Below, in pieces: positions 42,891-49,984 of a stretch of 64,000 bases of DNA (the first letter of the stretch is position 1; each line of letters starts with the position of its first letter). Origin of the DNA: Halobacillus_A sp043497005 (lineage in GTDB: Bacteria; Bacillota; Bacilli; Bacillales; Halobacillaceae); assembly GCF_043497005.1 (NCBI RefSeq), contig NZ_JBIEKE010000001.1:930001-994000 (forward strand), written 5' to 3'. The position numbers and the translations under genes were made by a program. The notes under the pieces are model-generated. The model saw only the letters and a program-made list of their open reading frames with translations, ran no database searches and was not told the DNA's origin.

Positions 42891-43247
42891 TTACTGTTTC
42901 ATCCATTTCCATGCTTTTTCCTGTTCCCTATCTTCAAATACCTCTACTTGAATACCAGGTAGATACTTCCCAACTTTTGCAGGTGTTTTAATCCAGTCTT
43001 TGTTGCTGATCATTGCAAATTTATTAAACTGTTTCCAGCGTTTAGCATCCACTTTCATTCCTTTAAGAAGTCCCTGCTGCGTAATTCCATTCAATTCTTT
43101 TATATAAGCGATCACATTAAACTTGTCATCTTCGTTAAAGCATTTTTCAATATATTCATCGAGATGAAGAGCGTCCCTGCCAGTGGCTTCTCCTTTGATC
43201 TCAACAACGATCGTTGATGAGTCATGACTGGGTAAAATGGTAAACAT
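42891..43247 (-). CDS. SpoIIAA-like (STAS-fold) protein
   Basis: Protein of 118 residues of the SpoIIAA-like family: ILPSHDSSTIVVEIKGEATGRDALHLDEYIE at the start and FAMISNKDWIKTPAKVGKYL later. Usually a lipid- or protein-binding STAS fold; role unknown. Start ATG 43247 follows AAGGAGAGG. Confidence 0.83.
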   Translation of the reverse strand: MFTILPSHDSSTIVVEIKGEATGRDALHLDEYIEKCFNEDDKFNVIAYIKELNGITQQGLLKGMKVDAKRWKQFNKFAMISNKDWIKTPAKVGKYLPGIQVEVFEDREQEKAWKWMKQ

Positions 43248-43546
43248 GTAAACCTCTCCTTCTTATGAAACCATTCACGATAAGAACCAACTATAAACGT
43301 TGGTGTAAATGATTATATAGACCTCCCCGAACATGCATCCTTAGTTGTGTTTGCATTTATAAAATGGTAAATAACGCCTGTGTTTATTTTGGTAAATCAT
43401 GTAATAACAAGGTATTCAGAGAAGAAAGTTGTTTTATTTCTTATTGAAAATCCACAACATCAATAGGCATAAAAGATTATTTTTTATTAAGAATCAATTA
43501 CCAATATTTCATATATTTTACAAAAAATATTTTTAAAAAACCCGTA

Positions 43547-43572
43547 GTTTAACTTAACTGAAAAATGAGAAA
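43547..43572 (+). promoter_or_regulatory. Sigma-B-like promoter of the KGG stress gene
   Basis: GTTTAA, 14-base spacer, GAGAAA; close to the sigma B consensus GTTTAA-N12-15-GGGWAW. The gene it precedes is a GsiB-type general stress protein, which is sigma B-controlled in B. subtilis. Confidence 0.55.
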
Positions 43573-43619
43573 GTTAATATATGTAACACCAAATAAATCT
43601 GATAAGGAGGCAAGATAAT

Positions 43620-43892
43620 ATGGCTAAGAACAATCAAAGTAACATGAGCAGAGAAGAAGCTGGGCGTAAAGGCGGAGAAAAAACAAGTAACAAATACAGC
43701 CAAGAGCACTTCGAGGATATCGGTCAAAAAGGCGGAGAAACGACCAGCAAGGAATATGATCAGGATCACTTTGAGAACATTGGCCAAAAAGGTGGGGAAA
43801 CCACCAGTGAAAAATACGGTGAAGAACATTATGAAAAGATCTGCCAAAAAGGCGGACGTAATTCCAGCAGCGGTTCCAACCGCAGTTCCTAA
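43620..43892 (+). CDS. GsiB-like general stress protein with KGG repeats
   Basis: Very hydrophilic protein of 90 residues built from four copies of a motif of about 22 residues (xxGQKGGETTSxxYxxxHFExI). It resembles B. subtilis GsiB and the plant LEA-type KGG family, thought to protect against dehydration. Start ATG 43620 follows AAGGAGG. The last repeat reads ICQKGGRN, with an unusual Cys. A sigma-B-like promoter lies upstream. Confidence 0.92.
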   Translation: MAKNNQSNMSREEAGRKGGEKTSNKYSQEHFEDIGQKGGETTSKEYDQDHFENIGQKGGETTSEKYGEEHYEKICQKGGRNSSSGSNRSS

Positions 43893-43966
43893 CAACACTT
43901 TTTAAAATATAAGAAACTGGTTACTGGCATAACCATCAACTAAAATTTTCTCGGAGGTGTATACCA

Positions 43967-44149
43967 ATGGCAAATAACAAACAGTATAAAACAGGAGAAA
44001 AAGCTCCAGAAAGCGGTAAATATAAAGTAGACAAGCTACAAAACGGAAATTCCAGTCAAGATAACACAACGATAAATCTGAATGAAGGAGATCAATTTCC
44101 ACCTTCTCCTTCAGAGAACGAAGCCGCTTATTGGGTGAAATCTTCTTAA
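43967..44149 (+). CDS. YjzC-family small protein
   Basis: Protein of 60 residues with the YjzC pattern: QYKTGEKAPESGKYKVDK at the start and LNEGDQFPPSP in the middle. Function unknown, seen in sporulating Bacilli. Start ATG 43967 follows TCGGAGGTG; a strong terminator follows. Confidence 0.87.
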   Translation: MANNKQYKTGEKAPESGKYKVDKLQNGNSSQDNTTINLNEGDQFPPSPSENEAAYWVKSS

Positions 44150-44155
44150 AGATTT

Positions 44156-44203
44156 AAAAGAATCCCCTCTTGGTTAATGAATCAAGAGGGGATTCTTTTT
44201 GAA
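44156..44203 (+). terminator. Rho-independent terminator of the YjzC-like gene
   Basis: Perfect 17-bp stem (AAAAGAATCCCCTCTTG and its complement), 10-base loop, then TTTTTG. Confidence 0.95.
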
Positions 44204-44251
44204 AAAATCTGTTTTCTAAGATCACTCTAGATACGATAAGGGGATGTAACT

Positions 44252-44498
44252 GTGACGCTGAAACCTCTCCATACATTGAAAAATGATGGGTACTCCAAAG
44301 TCGCTTTTGATACAGAAAATGAAGGGAATAGAGTATTTCTTCAACTGGATGAATTGGTCAGCGAGGAACAGTTGTTAAATATCTTAAAGGTTAATCCCAT
44401 ACGTGTGGAATTTTCCTTTAGAAGAAAAGCCTTACGTGATTGTGTATGAAAGTGGTAGATGTACAAGGTTTTATATTGATCATAAAGAATCAAATTAA
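44252..44498 (+). pseudogene. Small gene with one frameshift
   Basis: The first frame (65 codons, starting GTG 44252 after AAGGGG) loses sense after NPIRV. The +1 frame continues plausibly as VWNFPLEEKPYVIVYESGRCTRFYIDHKESN to a stop at 44498. Joined, they give a normal protein of about 80 residues. It is therefore a frameshifted small gene, or a sequence error near 44402. Not identified. Confidence 0.65.
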
Positions 44499-44521
44499 AA
44501 AAGAAGGGGTGGATTTCTCTT

Positions 44522-45343
44522 ATGTTTTTTCATAGAAAAGAACTTCAATATCACGCAAAGCCAGAACGTCCGGATCCTGTTTATGCTAAAAAGCTCCAAG
44601 AAATACTAGGCGGTCAGTTTGGAGAAATATCAGTTGCGATGCAGTACTTATTTCAAGGCTGGAATGCACGAGGAGACGAAAGGTATAAGGATCTGATTAT
44701 GGATACGGGAACTGAAGAACTGGGACATATTGAAATGATCTCTACTATGATTGCTCGTTTGTTAGATGATGCGCCTCTTCACGAACAGGAAAAGGCAGCA
44801 GAGGATCCTGTCATTGGCGCAATTATGGGAGGAATGAACCCCCATCACGCTATCGTATCAGGACTCGGAGCGATGCCGGAGAACAGTACCGGGGTCCCGT
44901 GGAATGCTGGATACATTGTAGCGAGCGGGAACCTTATCACAGATATGCGCGCCAATTTAAATGCTGAATCACAGGGAAGACTACAGGTTGCTCGTTTATA
45001 TGAAATGACAGACGACCGTGGCGTCAAAGAAATGCTTTCCTTCCTGCTTGCACGGGATACAATGCACCAAAACCAATGGATCGCTGCTCTTAAAGAACTG
45101 GAAGAAGAGCATGGCACCACAGTTCCAGGCACAGTACCAAAAGAATGGGAAGCTGCAGAATTTTCCTATGATTTATTGAACTTCTCAGAAGGAGAAGAAA
45201 GTACAGAAGGAAACTGGACCTCAGGTAAAACGCCAGATGGGAATGGTGAATTCGGGTACGTGAAAGAACCACAGGCTCATGGAGGAAAACAAGAACTTAA
45301 GCCGGCACCTAATTACGTGCATGGGACACCGCCCCAAAAATAA
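44522..45343 (+). CDS. Manganese catalase family protein
   Basis: Di-manganese catalase of 273 residues. Metal-binding Glu/His pattern is visible: GGQFGEISVAMQYLFQ, TEELGHIEMISTMIA, and later NAESQGRLQVARLYE and ARDTMHQNQWIAALKELE. A C-terminal tail rich in Gly/Pro is usual. Relatives are KatN/YdbD and spore-coat CotJC. Protects against hydrogen peroxide. Start ATG 44522 with AAGGGGTGG somewhat far upstream. Confidence 0.92.
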   Translation: MFFHRKELQYHAKPERPDPVYAKKLQEILGGQFGEISVAMQYLFQGWNARGDERYKDLIMDTGTEELGHIEMISTMIARLLDDAPLHEQEKAAEDPVIGAIMGGMNPHHAIVSGLGAMPENSTGVPWNAGYIVASGNLITDMRANLNAESQGRLQVARLYEMTDDRGVKEMLSFLLARDTMHQNQWIAALKELEEEHGTTVPGTVPKEWEAAEFSYDLLNFSEGEESTEGNWTSGKTPDGNGEFGYVKEPQAHGGKQELKPAPNYVHGTPPQK

Positions 45344-45353
45344 AAAGATGAAG

Positions 45354-45396
45354 AAAGCCGTTTCAAAATTAAACCTTACGTTGAAACGGCTTTTTG
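45354..45396 (+). terminator. Rho-independent terminator of the Mn-catalase gene
   Basis: Perfect 13-bp stem AAAGCCGTTTCAA/TTGAAACGGCTTT, then TTTTTG. The inverse strand also ends the 45401 gene. Confidence 0.92.
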
Positions 45397-45400
45397 ATGA

Positions 45401-45712
45401 TTATTCCATTTGACTATTGTTTTCATTGGGAGACGTGTTGTACGGATCTTCACTATTTTCATTTTTATCATCATGAGTCGGGTGGGCACCAGGATATTGC
45501 CTTGGTAAGTTTTGGTGAAGATTCCGGTTCTCATAGGCAAAATTACTGTAATATTGTTGACCCTCTTTCCAGGGAGTCTCTTTGTTTTTTACTGGTTTAA
45601 CTTTTCCTTCTGGGTGCCCAAAAGAACCTTCTGGAAATTCTTCTGAAGTAAGAAAGTTACGCTGTGTCTCAGCATTTGCAAAGTCTGTATATTTCTGATT
45701 CTTTTTTGTCAT
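45401..45712 (-). CDS. Hydrophilic cytosolic protein of unknown function
   Basis: Protein of 103 residues, charged, no membrane segment. It has the regular pattern of a conserved small Bacillaceae protein (FANAETQRNFLTSEEFPEGSFG, ETPWKEGQQYYSNFAYENRNLHQNLPRQYPGAHPTHDD). Start ATG 45712 follows ACAGGAG. Function unknown. Confidence 0.78.
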   Translation of the reverse strand: MTKKNQKYTDFANAETQRNFLTSEEFPEGSFGHPEGKVKPVKNKETPWKEGQQYYSNFAYENRNLHQNLPRQYPGAHPTHDDKNENSEDPYNTSPNENNSQME

Positions 45713-45765
45713 CTGCTTTATTCTCCTGTAACAAGATAGGAAGAACGATAAAACTGAGTAAAGTT

Positions 45766-46227
45766 TTATCGTTCTTCCTTATTACGTGGGTCGTCTGGTG
45801 TTAGTTCTTCGGAGGCTTCCATACTTAACTGGCCTGTAGTATTTTTCTGTTCAACATCTCTCTTCTGCTCATCCACGTCTTTTAACGTTCGTGCAACTGA
45901 CTGGTGGAAGAAATACTCAAAAATCGCTAAAGAGATGGTCGAAATAAGAGTGGCTTCAAAAACAGTGTTTCCCACGGTAAGAGCATCAGTCATCATATAA
46001 ATCACGACAAAAGCTAGAACAGCATCAGCTATAGTTGCGGTAATATTGTTGCTTCTAGCCAAGATAATCTTATCACCCAGTACATACGAAACAATACCTA
46101 GAACAAGAGTGATTAAGAAAACATTACCGAAAGAAACATCAAACCCTACCCCTAAAATCATATAGAGAATAGCGAGACTAACTATAAACTTCAATCCCAT
46201 TAATTTTACATTTTCCATTGTATTCAC
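45766..46227 (-). CDS. DUF2512 (YndM-type) membrane protein, paralogue 2
   Basis: Membrane protein of 153 residues with four hydrophobic segments; GIVSYVLGDKIILARSNNITATIADA matches paralogue 1 at 40776. It has a longer charged C-terminal tail. Start ATG 46227 follows GTAGGAGGTG. Confidence 0.86.
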   Translation of the reverse strand: MNTMENVKLMGLKFIVSLAILYMILGVGFDVSFGNVFLITLVLGIVSYVLGDKIILARSNNITATIADAVLAFVVIYMMTDALTVGNTVFEATLISTISLAIFEYFFHQSVARTLKDVDEQKRDVEQKNTTGQLSMEASEELTPDDPRNKEER

Positions 46228-46433
46228 CTCCTACACTCATAGGCTTTGTAGAAGGGATTACTTTTATTCAATGGTGAAAGAGGCTGACAGAAAATGATCC
46301 TGGCTGGTAAATGAAAAACCGAAGAAGACTTTCGGAATTGAGAAGAAGGAACTGCTTAACATAAGGTAGAAACCCGTGCTCCGTTCCGTAAGAGTAGACA
46401 TGTTTGGGAAGTTATATTATAGATGTGAAGAAA

Positions 46434-46583
46434 TTATTTAGACTTTCGACTGAGTTGGTTTAAAAGCTTATCTAACTGCTGAGAGATTTCTAATATTTCT
46501 TTATATGGTTTATTGCTGCGGTAAGCTTCGTACATTTTAGTTCTTAATTTTTCGATCTGGATGTCTAAGGAACTTTCCCTCAT
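46434..46583 (-). CDS. Spo0E-family aspartyl-phosphate phosphatase
   Basis: Protein of 49 residues with both Spo0E helices: LDIQIEKLRTKMYEAYRSN and EILEISQQLDKLLNQL (SQxLD motif). Start ATG 46583 after GGTGGTGAAG. Expected to dephosphorylate Spo0A~P. Second of three such genes in the window. Confidence 0.9.
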   Translation of the reverse strand: MRESSLDIQIEKLRTKMYEAYRSNKPYKEILEISQQLDKLLNQLSRKSK

Positions 46584-46707
46584 TCAATTCTTCACCACCC
46601 TAAAAGATGTTAGCGTTTACACCATCATATCGCAAATCCTCCAATAAAAACAGAAGGATGTCGAAGGTTTTCCTTGTCTGTCGAATAAATAAACGAAAAA
46701 GTTGAGT

Positions 46708-46953
46708 TTAGTGTCTCGACAAGCTTTGAATGGTAACTAATACTTGTGAATGTTTTAAATTTCTTCTCTTATAACTCAGGGAGAGATGTCTCTTTCTTGC
46801 AGCTTTTTCGATTAAATCGATTTCGTTAAACATGGCGTTTGTTAAATCCCCGCTTGTAATATGCATAAGAATCTGTTGGTAAAGTTCCACTAATTCTTTG
46901 GTGCTATAATGCTCATGGTAGAAATTATATTTAATTGCTCGTACACTCCTCAA
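46708..46953 (-). CDS. Small helical protein, start uncertain
   Basis: Frame of up to 81 codons. The product is helical and basic (YSTKELVELYQQILMHITSGDLTNAMFNEIDLIEKAARKRHL). The furthest start is TTG 46953; a GAGGAGTG site a little inside would fit an ATT six codons later, and the first ATG in frame is absent. It vaguely recalls the Sda/Spo0E helical hairpins but lacks their motifs. Not recognised. Confidence 0.5.
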   Translation of the reverse strand: MRSVRAIKYNFYHEHYSTKELVELYQQILMHITSGDLTNAMFNEIDLIEKAARKRHLSLSYKRRNLKHSQVLVTIQSLSRH

Positions 46954-47095
46954 TAATAATTTGTTTTCCTAAATCATAATAAAGGTTAATATTATATCAG
47001 TAAAATGTAAATATATCCATTTTTATATTGCGAACAGAGACAAAGTCCAGGGTTGAAGGCATGGAATAGAGCTTAGAACCCCTTATAAAGAAAGA

Positions 47096-47141
47096 CAAAA
47101 CGGTCTGTATGAACATAAAGCTCATACAGACCGTTTTTATA
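47096..47141 (-). terminator. Bidirectional terminator
   Basis: Perfect 15-bp stem (AACGGTCTGTATGA and complement) with A/T runs on both sides, after the 47198 gene. Confidence 0.88.
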
Positions 47142-47197
47142 AAGTTCATGACTTTTAATCCTTCATTTTTTCATTAGCTAACCTTTTGGAATCTTTT

Positions 47198-47812
47198 TTA
47201 CTTAATATAGCCGTGACTTCTGCGTATACTTATGCCTTCGTTTAAGTCTTCATTCCAAGTGAGAATTCGGTCGATGTGATCGCAGTTTTTCTGACCGAGG
47301 AATGATTTTACTTTGTTTACAAATTCATTATATCGGATCGATTCATTATACATTTTATTATAAGATTTTTTATAAGTCTGGACGGCATCCTCCAGGGCAC
47401 ATTCATAATCATGGCGTAATTTTTGGAGAGCCTCCGACTGAAAATCATCTTGAAAAGCTTCTGCGGTTAAGTAAACCAATCGGTCGACGATCTCTGAATG
47501 ATTGGTGACCTGAAGCTCACATGTGTCTGATGGTTTTTCATTTCTTAAGTTCTCTTCCATCTTAAGAATTTGATTTACCGTACGGCAGTTTTCCTGCCCC
47601 AGGCTCATTTTAATTTTTAATACGAGCTCGTTGTACCGTACGACCTCGGGACGAATATCTTCATTGGCCTCCCTGTACATTTCGATCGCTTTCCATACCG
47701 CACACTCATAGTCATGACGCAGTTTCTGGATTGCTTCTGAATCAGTGTGCTCATTATAGGATTCTGCAGTAAAGTGAGTCAGACGATTAACAATGGATTG
47801 TGGACTGGTCAT
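47198..47812 (-). CDS. Protein with two internal repeats, unknown function
   Basis: Soluble protein of 204 residues made of two homologous halves of about 85 residues. Both contain IV(N/D)RL..(F/L)TAE, then S.A.QKLRHDYECA, VRYNE/IRYNE and SLGQ/FLGQ followed by a Cys. The perfect segment QKLRHDYECA in both copies indicates duplication under constraint. Mostly helical; no known family recalled. Start ATG 47812 follows AAGGAGAG. Confidence 0.75.
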   Translation of the reverse strand: MTSPQSIVNRLTHFTAESYNEHTDSEAIQKLRHDYECAVWKAIEMYREANEDIRPEVVRYNELVLKIKMSLGQENCRTVNQILKMEENLRNEKPSDTCELQVTNHSEIVDRLVYLTAEAFQDDFQSEALQKLRHDYECALEDAVQTYKKSYNKMYNESIRYNEFVNKVKSFLGQKNCDHIDRILTWNEDLNEGISIRRSHGYIK

Positions 47813-48240
47813 AAAAATCTCTCCTTTTCCTGTCGTTTCATTGTTTGTTATAAGATTTCCATACCGCCATTAAACCCTTGATAGTAGATAGTTCGTTTGG
47901 GCTGGGCTTGATGGATTGCGTTATTTGTATAGATAATACCCAGCCTGTCTTAAAATAAACCATTCTATACGTTACTTCCGAATAAAAGCCTGGGAGGAAA
48001 GGGAAAAAACGTATTGTTCTTTTTAACGAATTAATTTATACTACTAGAAAGTAATAAATTTCCAGCTGTCGGCGTATCTATCTTGTTCGTTCGGCGAGCA
48101 GGGGGATCATGGCTTTGATAGTGGCCGTCGATCTTGTGATCATTAAAAAGCGATTCATCAATGAAGTGGCACCATCCTGTATAGCCAGGGGAATTGTTCA
48201 TTATTGCCAAAGGTAAAAATTGGAGGGGATCAGTAAACGG
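47813..48240. other. Gap upstream of the SinI-like gene
   Basis: No complete gene. Around 48060-48200 there are short coding-like stretches in shifting frames that may be a dead gene, but I cannot name it. Confidence 0.35.
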
Positions 48241-48378
48241 ATGGATTCAGTTCAAGGGAAATCGTTAAAAACATTAGACGACGAGTGGATGGAATTGATG
48301 AAGGTGGCAAAGGCTCTGGGATTTTCGAAAAAAGAAGTGCAGAAGTTTTTTGCCAATGGCGGAAAAACTAAAGAATGA
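48241..48378 (+). CDS. SinI-like anti-repressor
   Basis: Peptide of 45 residues with the SinI dimerisation motif LDDEWMELMKVAKALGFSKKEVQKFF. SinI binds SinR and frees biofilm and matrix genes. No sinR-like gene lies in the window, so it may act on a distant SinR. Start ATG 48241; GGAGGGG lies 12 bases upstream, a little far. Ends in a strong terminator. Confidence 0.85.
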   Translation: MDSVQGKSLKTLDDEWMELMKVAKALGFSKKEVQKFFANGGKTKE

Positions 48379-48380
48379 AA

Positions 48381-48418
48381 GAGAGAGCCTGTTTAGGGAA
48401 AGCAGGCTCTCTCTTTAT
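48381..48418 (+). terminator. Rho-independent terminator of the SinI-like gene
   Basis: 11-bp stem GAGAGAGCCTG/CAGGCTCTCTC, then TTTAT. Confidence 0.88.
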
Positions 48419-48481
48419 GAAACTTTTTACAAATAATGCTCGTATGTAAAAAATGACATTAAAAATGAAGGAGGAAAGACG

Positions 48482-48880
48482 ATGACAACCATTTCCAAAA
48501 AACGCACAGCAGCTATATTCATTGACTTTGCTATTTCAACAGCCGTTACGGTAAGTGTGGAGAAGCTGCTGCGGAAAAAAATAAAAAATGAAGCTGTGCA
48601 CGCGTTGGTAACTCCGACTCTCGTCATGTGGGTGCTGGAATATGGACAGCTGAAGCGGTGCGGGCAGACGGCAGGTTATAAAATGATGGGACTGGCACTG
48701 GAAAATGAAGATGGAGGGGAGCCGACTTCGAATCAGCTGCTAAAACGATTGGCGTATCGGGACACGGTCAGCAGTTTTCGTTATTTGAAGGATCGAAAAG
48801 GGTTCACTGAAGAAGATGGTGCGCTTTTGCCGCATGACCGTTATGCAGGGACGATCGTGAAAGAAGTTGAATCCTGTTAA
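48482..48880 (+). CDS. RDD-family-like membrane protein
   Basis: Protein of 132 residues. KRTAAIFIDFAIS at the start and GQTAGYKMMGLALENEDGG...LLKRLAYRD fit the RDD domain (Arg, then Asp, in the first helix). It has only two clear hydrophobic segments, shorter than most RDD proteins. Function unknown. Start ATG 48482 after GAAGGAGG. Confidence 0.75.
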   Translation: MTTISKKRTAAIFIDFAISTAVTVSVEKLLRKKIKNEAVHALVTPTLVMWVLEYGQLKRCGQTAGYKMMGLALENEDGGEPTSNQLLKRLAYRDTVSSFRYLKDRKGFTEEDGALLPHDRYAGTIVKEVESC

Positions 48881-48920
48881 TTTGAGCATATGACCTACCA
48901 TGAGGGAACGATCGATGAAG

Positions 48921-49234
48921 TCAATTAGCACGTTCAAATTGATCCGCTTGAAGCGTTTCTTTCATTTTTGTCCATGCTATGATGGTGGATAGAAAAGGAA
49001 GTACCGCCACAAAACCAATGGTCCAATTGACATTGATTATATCTGCAATGCTTCCACTAAAGCGCCAAAAGCGTAGCCGCTGTCTCGCCCAAATCGATAA
49101 ACGCCCATAGATGTGGCCCGCCACTCTGGTTGGGCCACATCACTTATTGATGCGAGAATGGTGGGATAAACCATAGCTGTTCCTATTCCAGGGAGCGCAG
49201 CACCTATAATCCATAATGAATAATTATGAACCAT
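48921..49234 (-). pseudogene. Remnant of an MFS transporter
   Basis: Two adjacent minus-strand frames together encode the C-terminal quarter of a major-facilitator protein: PGIGTAMVYPTILASISDVAQPEWRATSMGVYRFGRD then, after a frameshift near 49050, IADIINVNWTIGFVAVLPFLSTIIAW. The first three quarters of the gene are missing. A dead fragment. Confidence 0.82.
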
Positions 49235-49418
49235 TACTATAAAACATGGAGGTAAAGCCTGGACAGTACTTTTCCTATACGAGTGAATTTTTTATCAATT
49301 GCATCTTTAAACAATCTTGCTCCCTGGGAAGATCTTCTCCTATAACTCAACTAATGGCATTAGTAATGATGATTATATATGTAAAGAATATTGAACTTTT
49401 CCAACGGCAATAGAACAA

Positions 49419-49466
49419 AAGAAGAACGAATCCAATATGTAAGTTTCTTGGATTCGTTCTTCATAA
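49419..49466 (-). terminator. Rho-independent terminator of the 49483 gene
   Basis: Perfect 15-bp stem GAAGAACGAATCCAA and complement, followed on the minus strand by TTTTGTT. Confidence 0.88.
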
Positions 49467-49482
49467 TAGAGCCAGGTTCATT

Positions 49483-49752
49483 CTATTTAATTTTGGACAG
49501 CGTCTTTAATTCAAAATGGTCAGCTACTGTATCAAAATCCCGGCTTACATTGAACAGGTGCCAGTCTGAAAAGTTATTAACACTTTCCCATACATGCTGG
49601 CCGACCTTGAAGGTGTAATATTCTCCTTCTGTGAAAAAGCAATGATGAGGAGAATCTAACAATTTCTTAAATGATTCTTCATCTTTGGCTGCATTCAATT
49701 TAACTGGAACTTTGCTGAATATACTTCGTTTACATTTGGCCTCAAACTCCAT
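49483..49752 (-). CDS. Small soluble protein of unknown function
   Basis: Protein of 89 residues (MEFEAKCKRSIFSKVPVK..., HHCFFTEGEYYTFKVGQHVWESVNNF...). No membrane segment or known motif. Start ATG 49752 has AGAGGTG. Strong terminator downstream. Confidence 0.7.
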   Translation of the reverse strand: MEFEAKCKRSIFSKVPVKLNAAKDEESFKKLLDSPHHCFFTEGEYYTFKVGQHVWESVNNFSDWHLFNVSRDFDTVADHFELKTLSKIK

Positions 49753-49984
49753 TATATTCACCTCTTTTTTTTAATGTTCTCTTGTTAGATTATTTTATCC
49801 AAATAATCAGAAAATTATAACATTAAAATTGGACAACCAGACTTCTCGTATTTATCCAAAAAAAGTCCTCCACTTCATAAAATCTCGACAATTTAGTGGA
49901 ACTGTCCTAAAAGCCATCTTAGAAGACGGATGGCATAAGTTTCTTTTATATAGAGGAAAATAGGTGAAGAAAGGAGCAGGTGTG

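Noticed and set aside
42667..42991. Two overlapping plus-strand open frames
   Set aside because: They cross the GGTACC repeat and run antisense to the SpoIIAA-like gene; no ribosome site or protein-like pattern.
44252..44498. Programmed +1 frameshift
   Set aside because: No recognisable slippery site or stop-coupled shift signal; simple mutation or sequence error is more likely.
46708..46953. Second Sda-like gene
   Set aside because: The helical pattern is similar but the DFI.LI..E..RR core is missing, so I left it as an unknown small protein.
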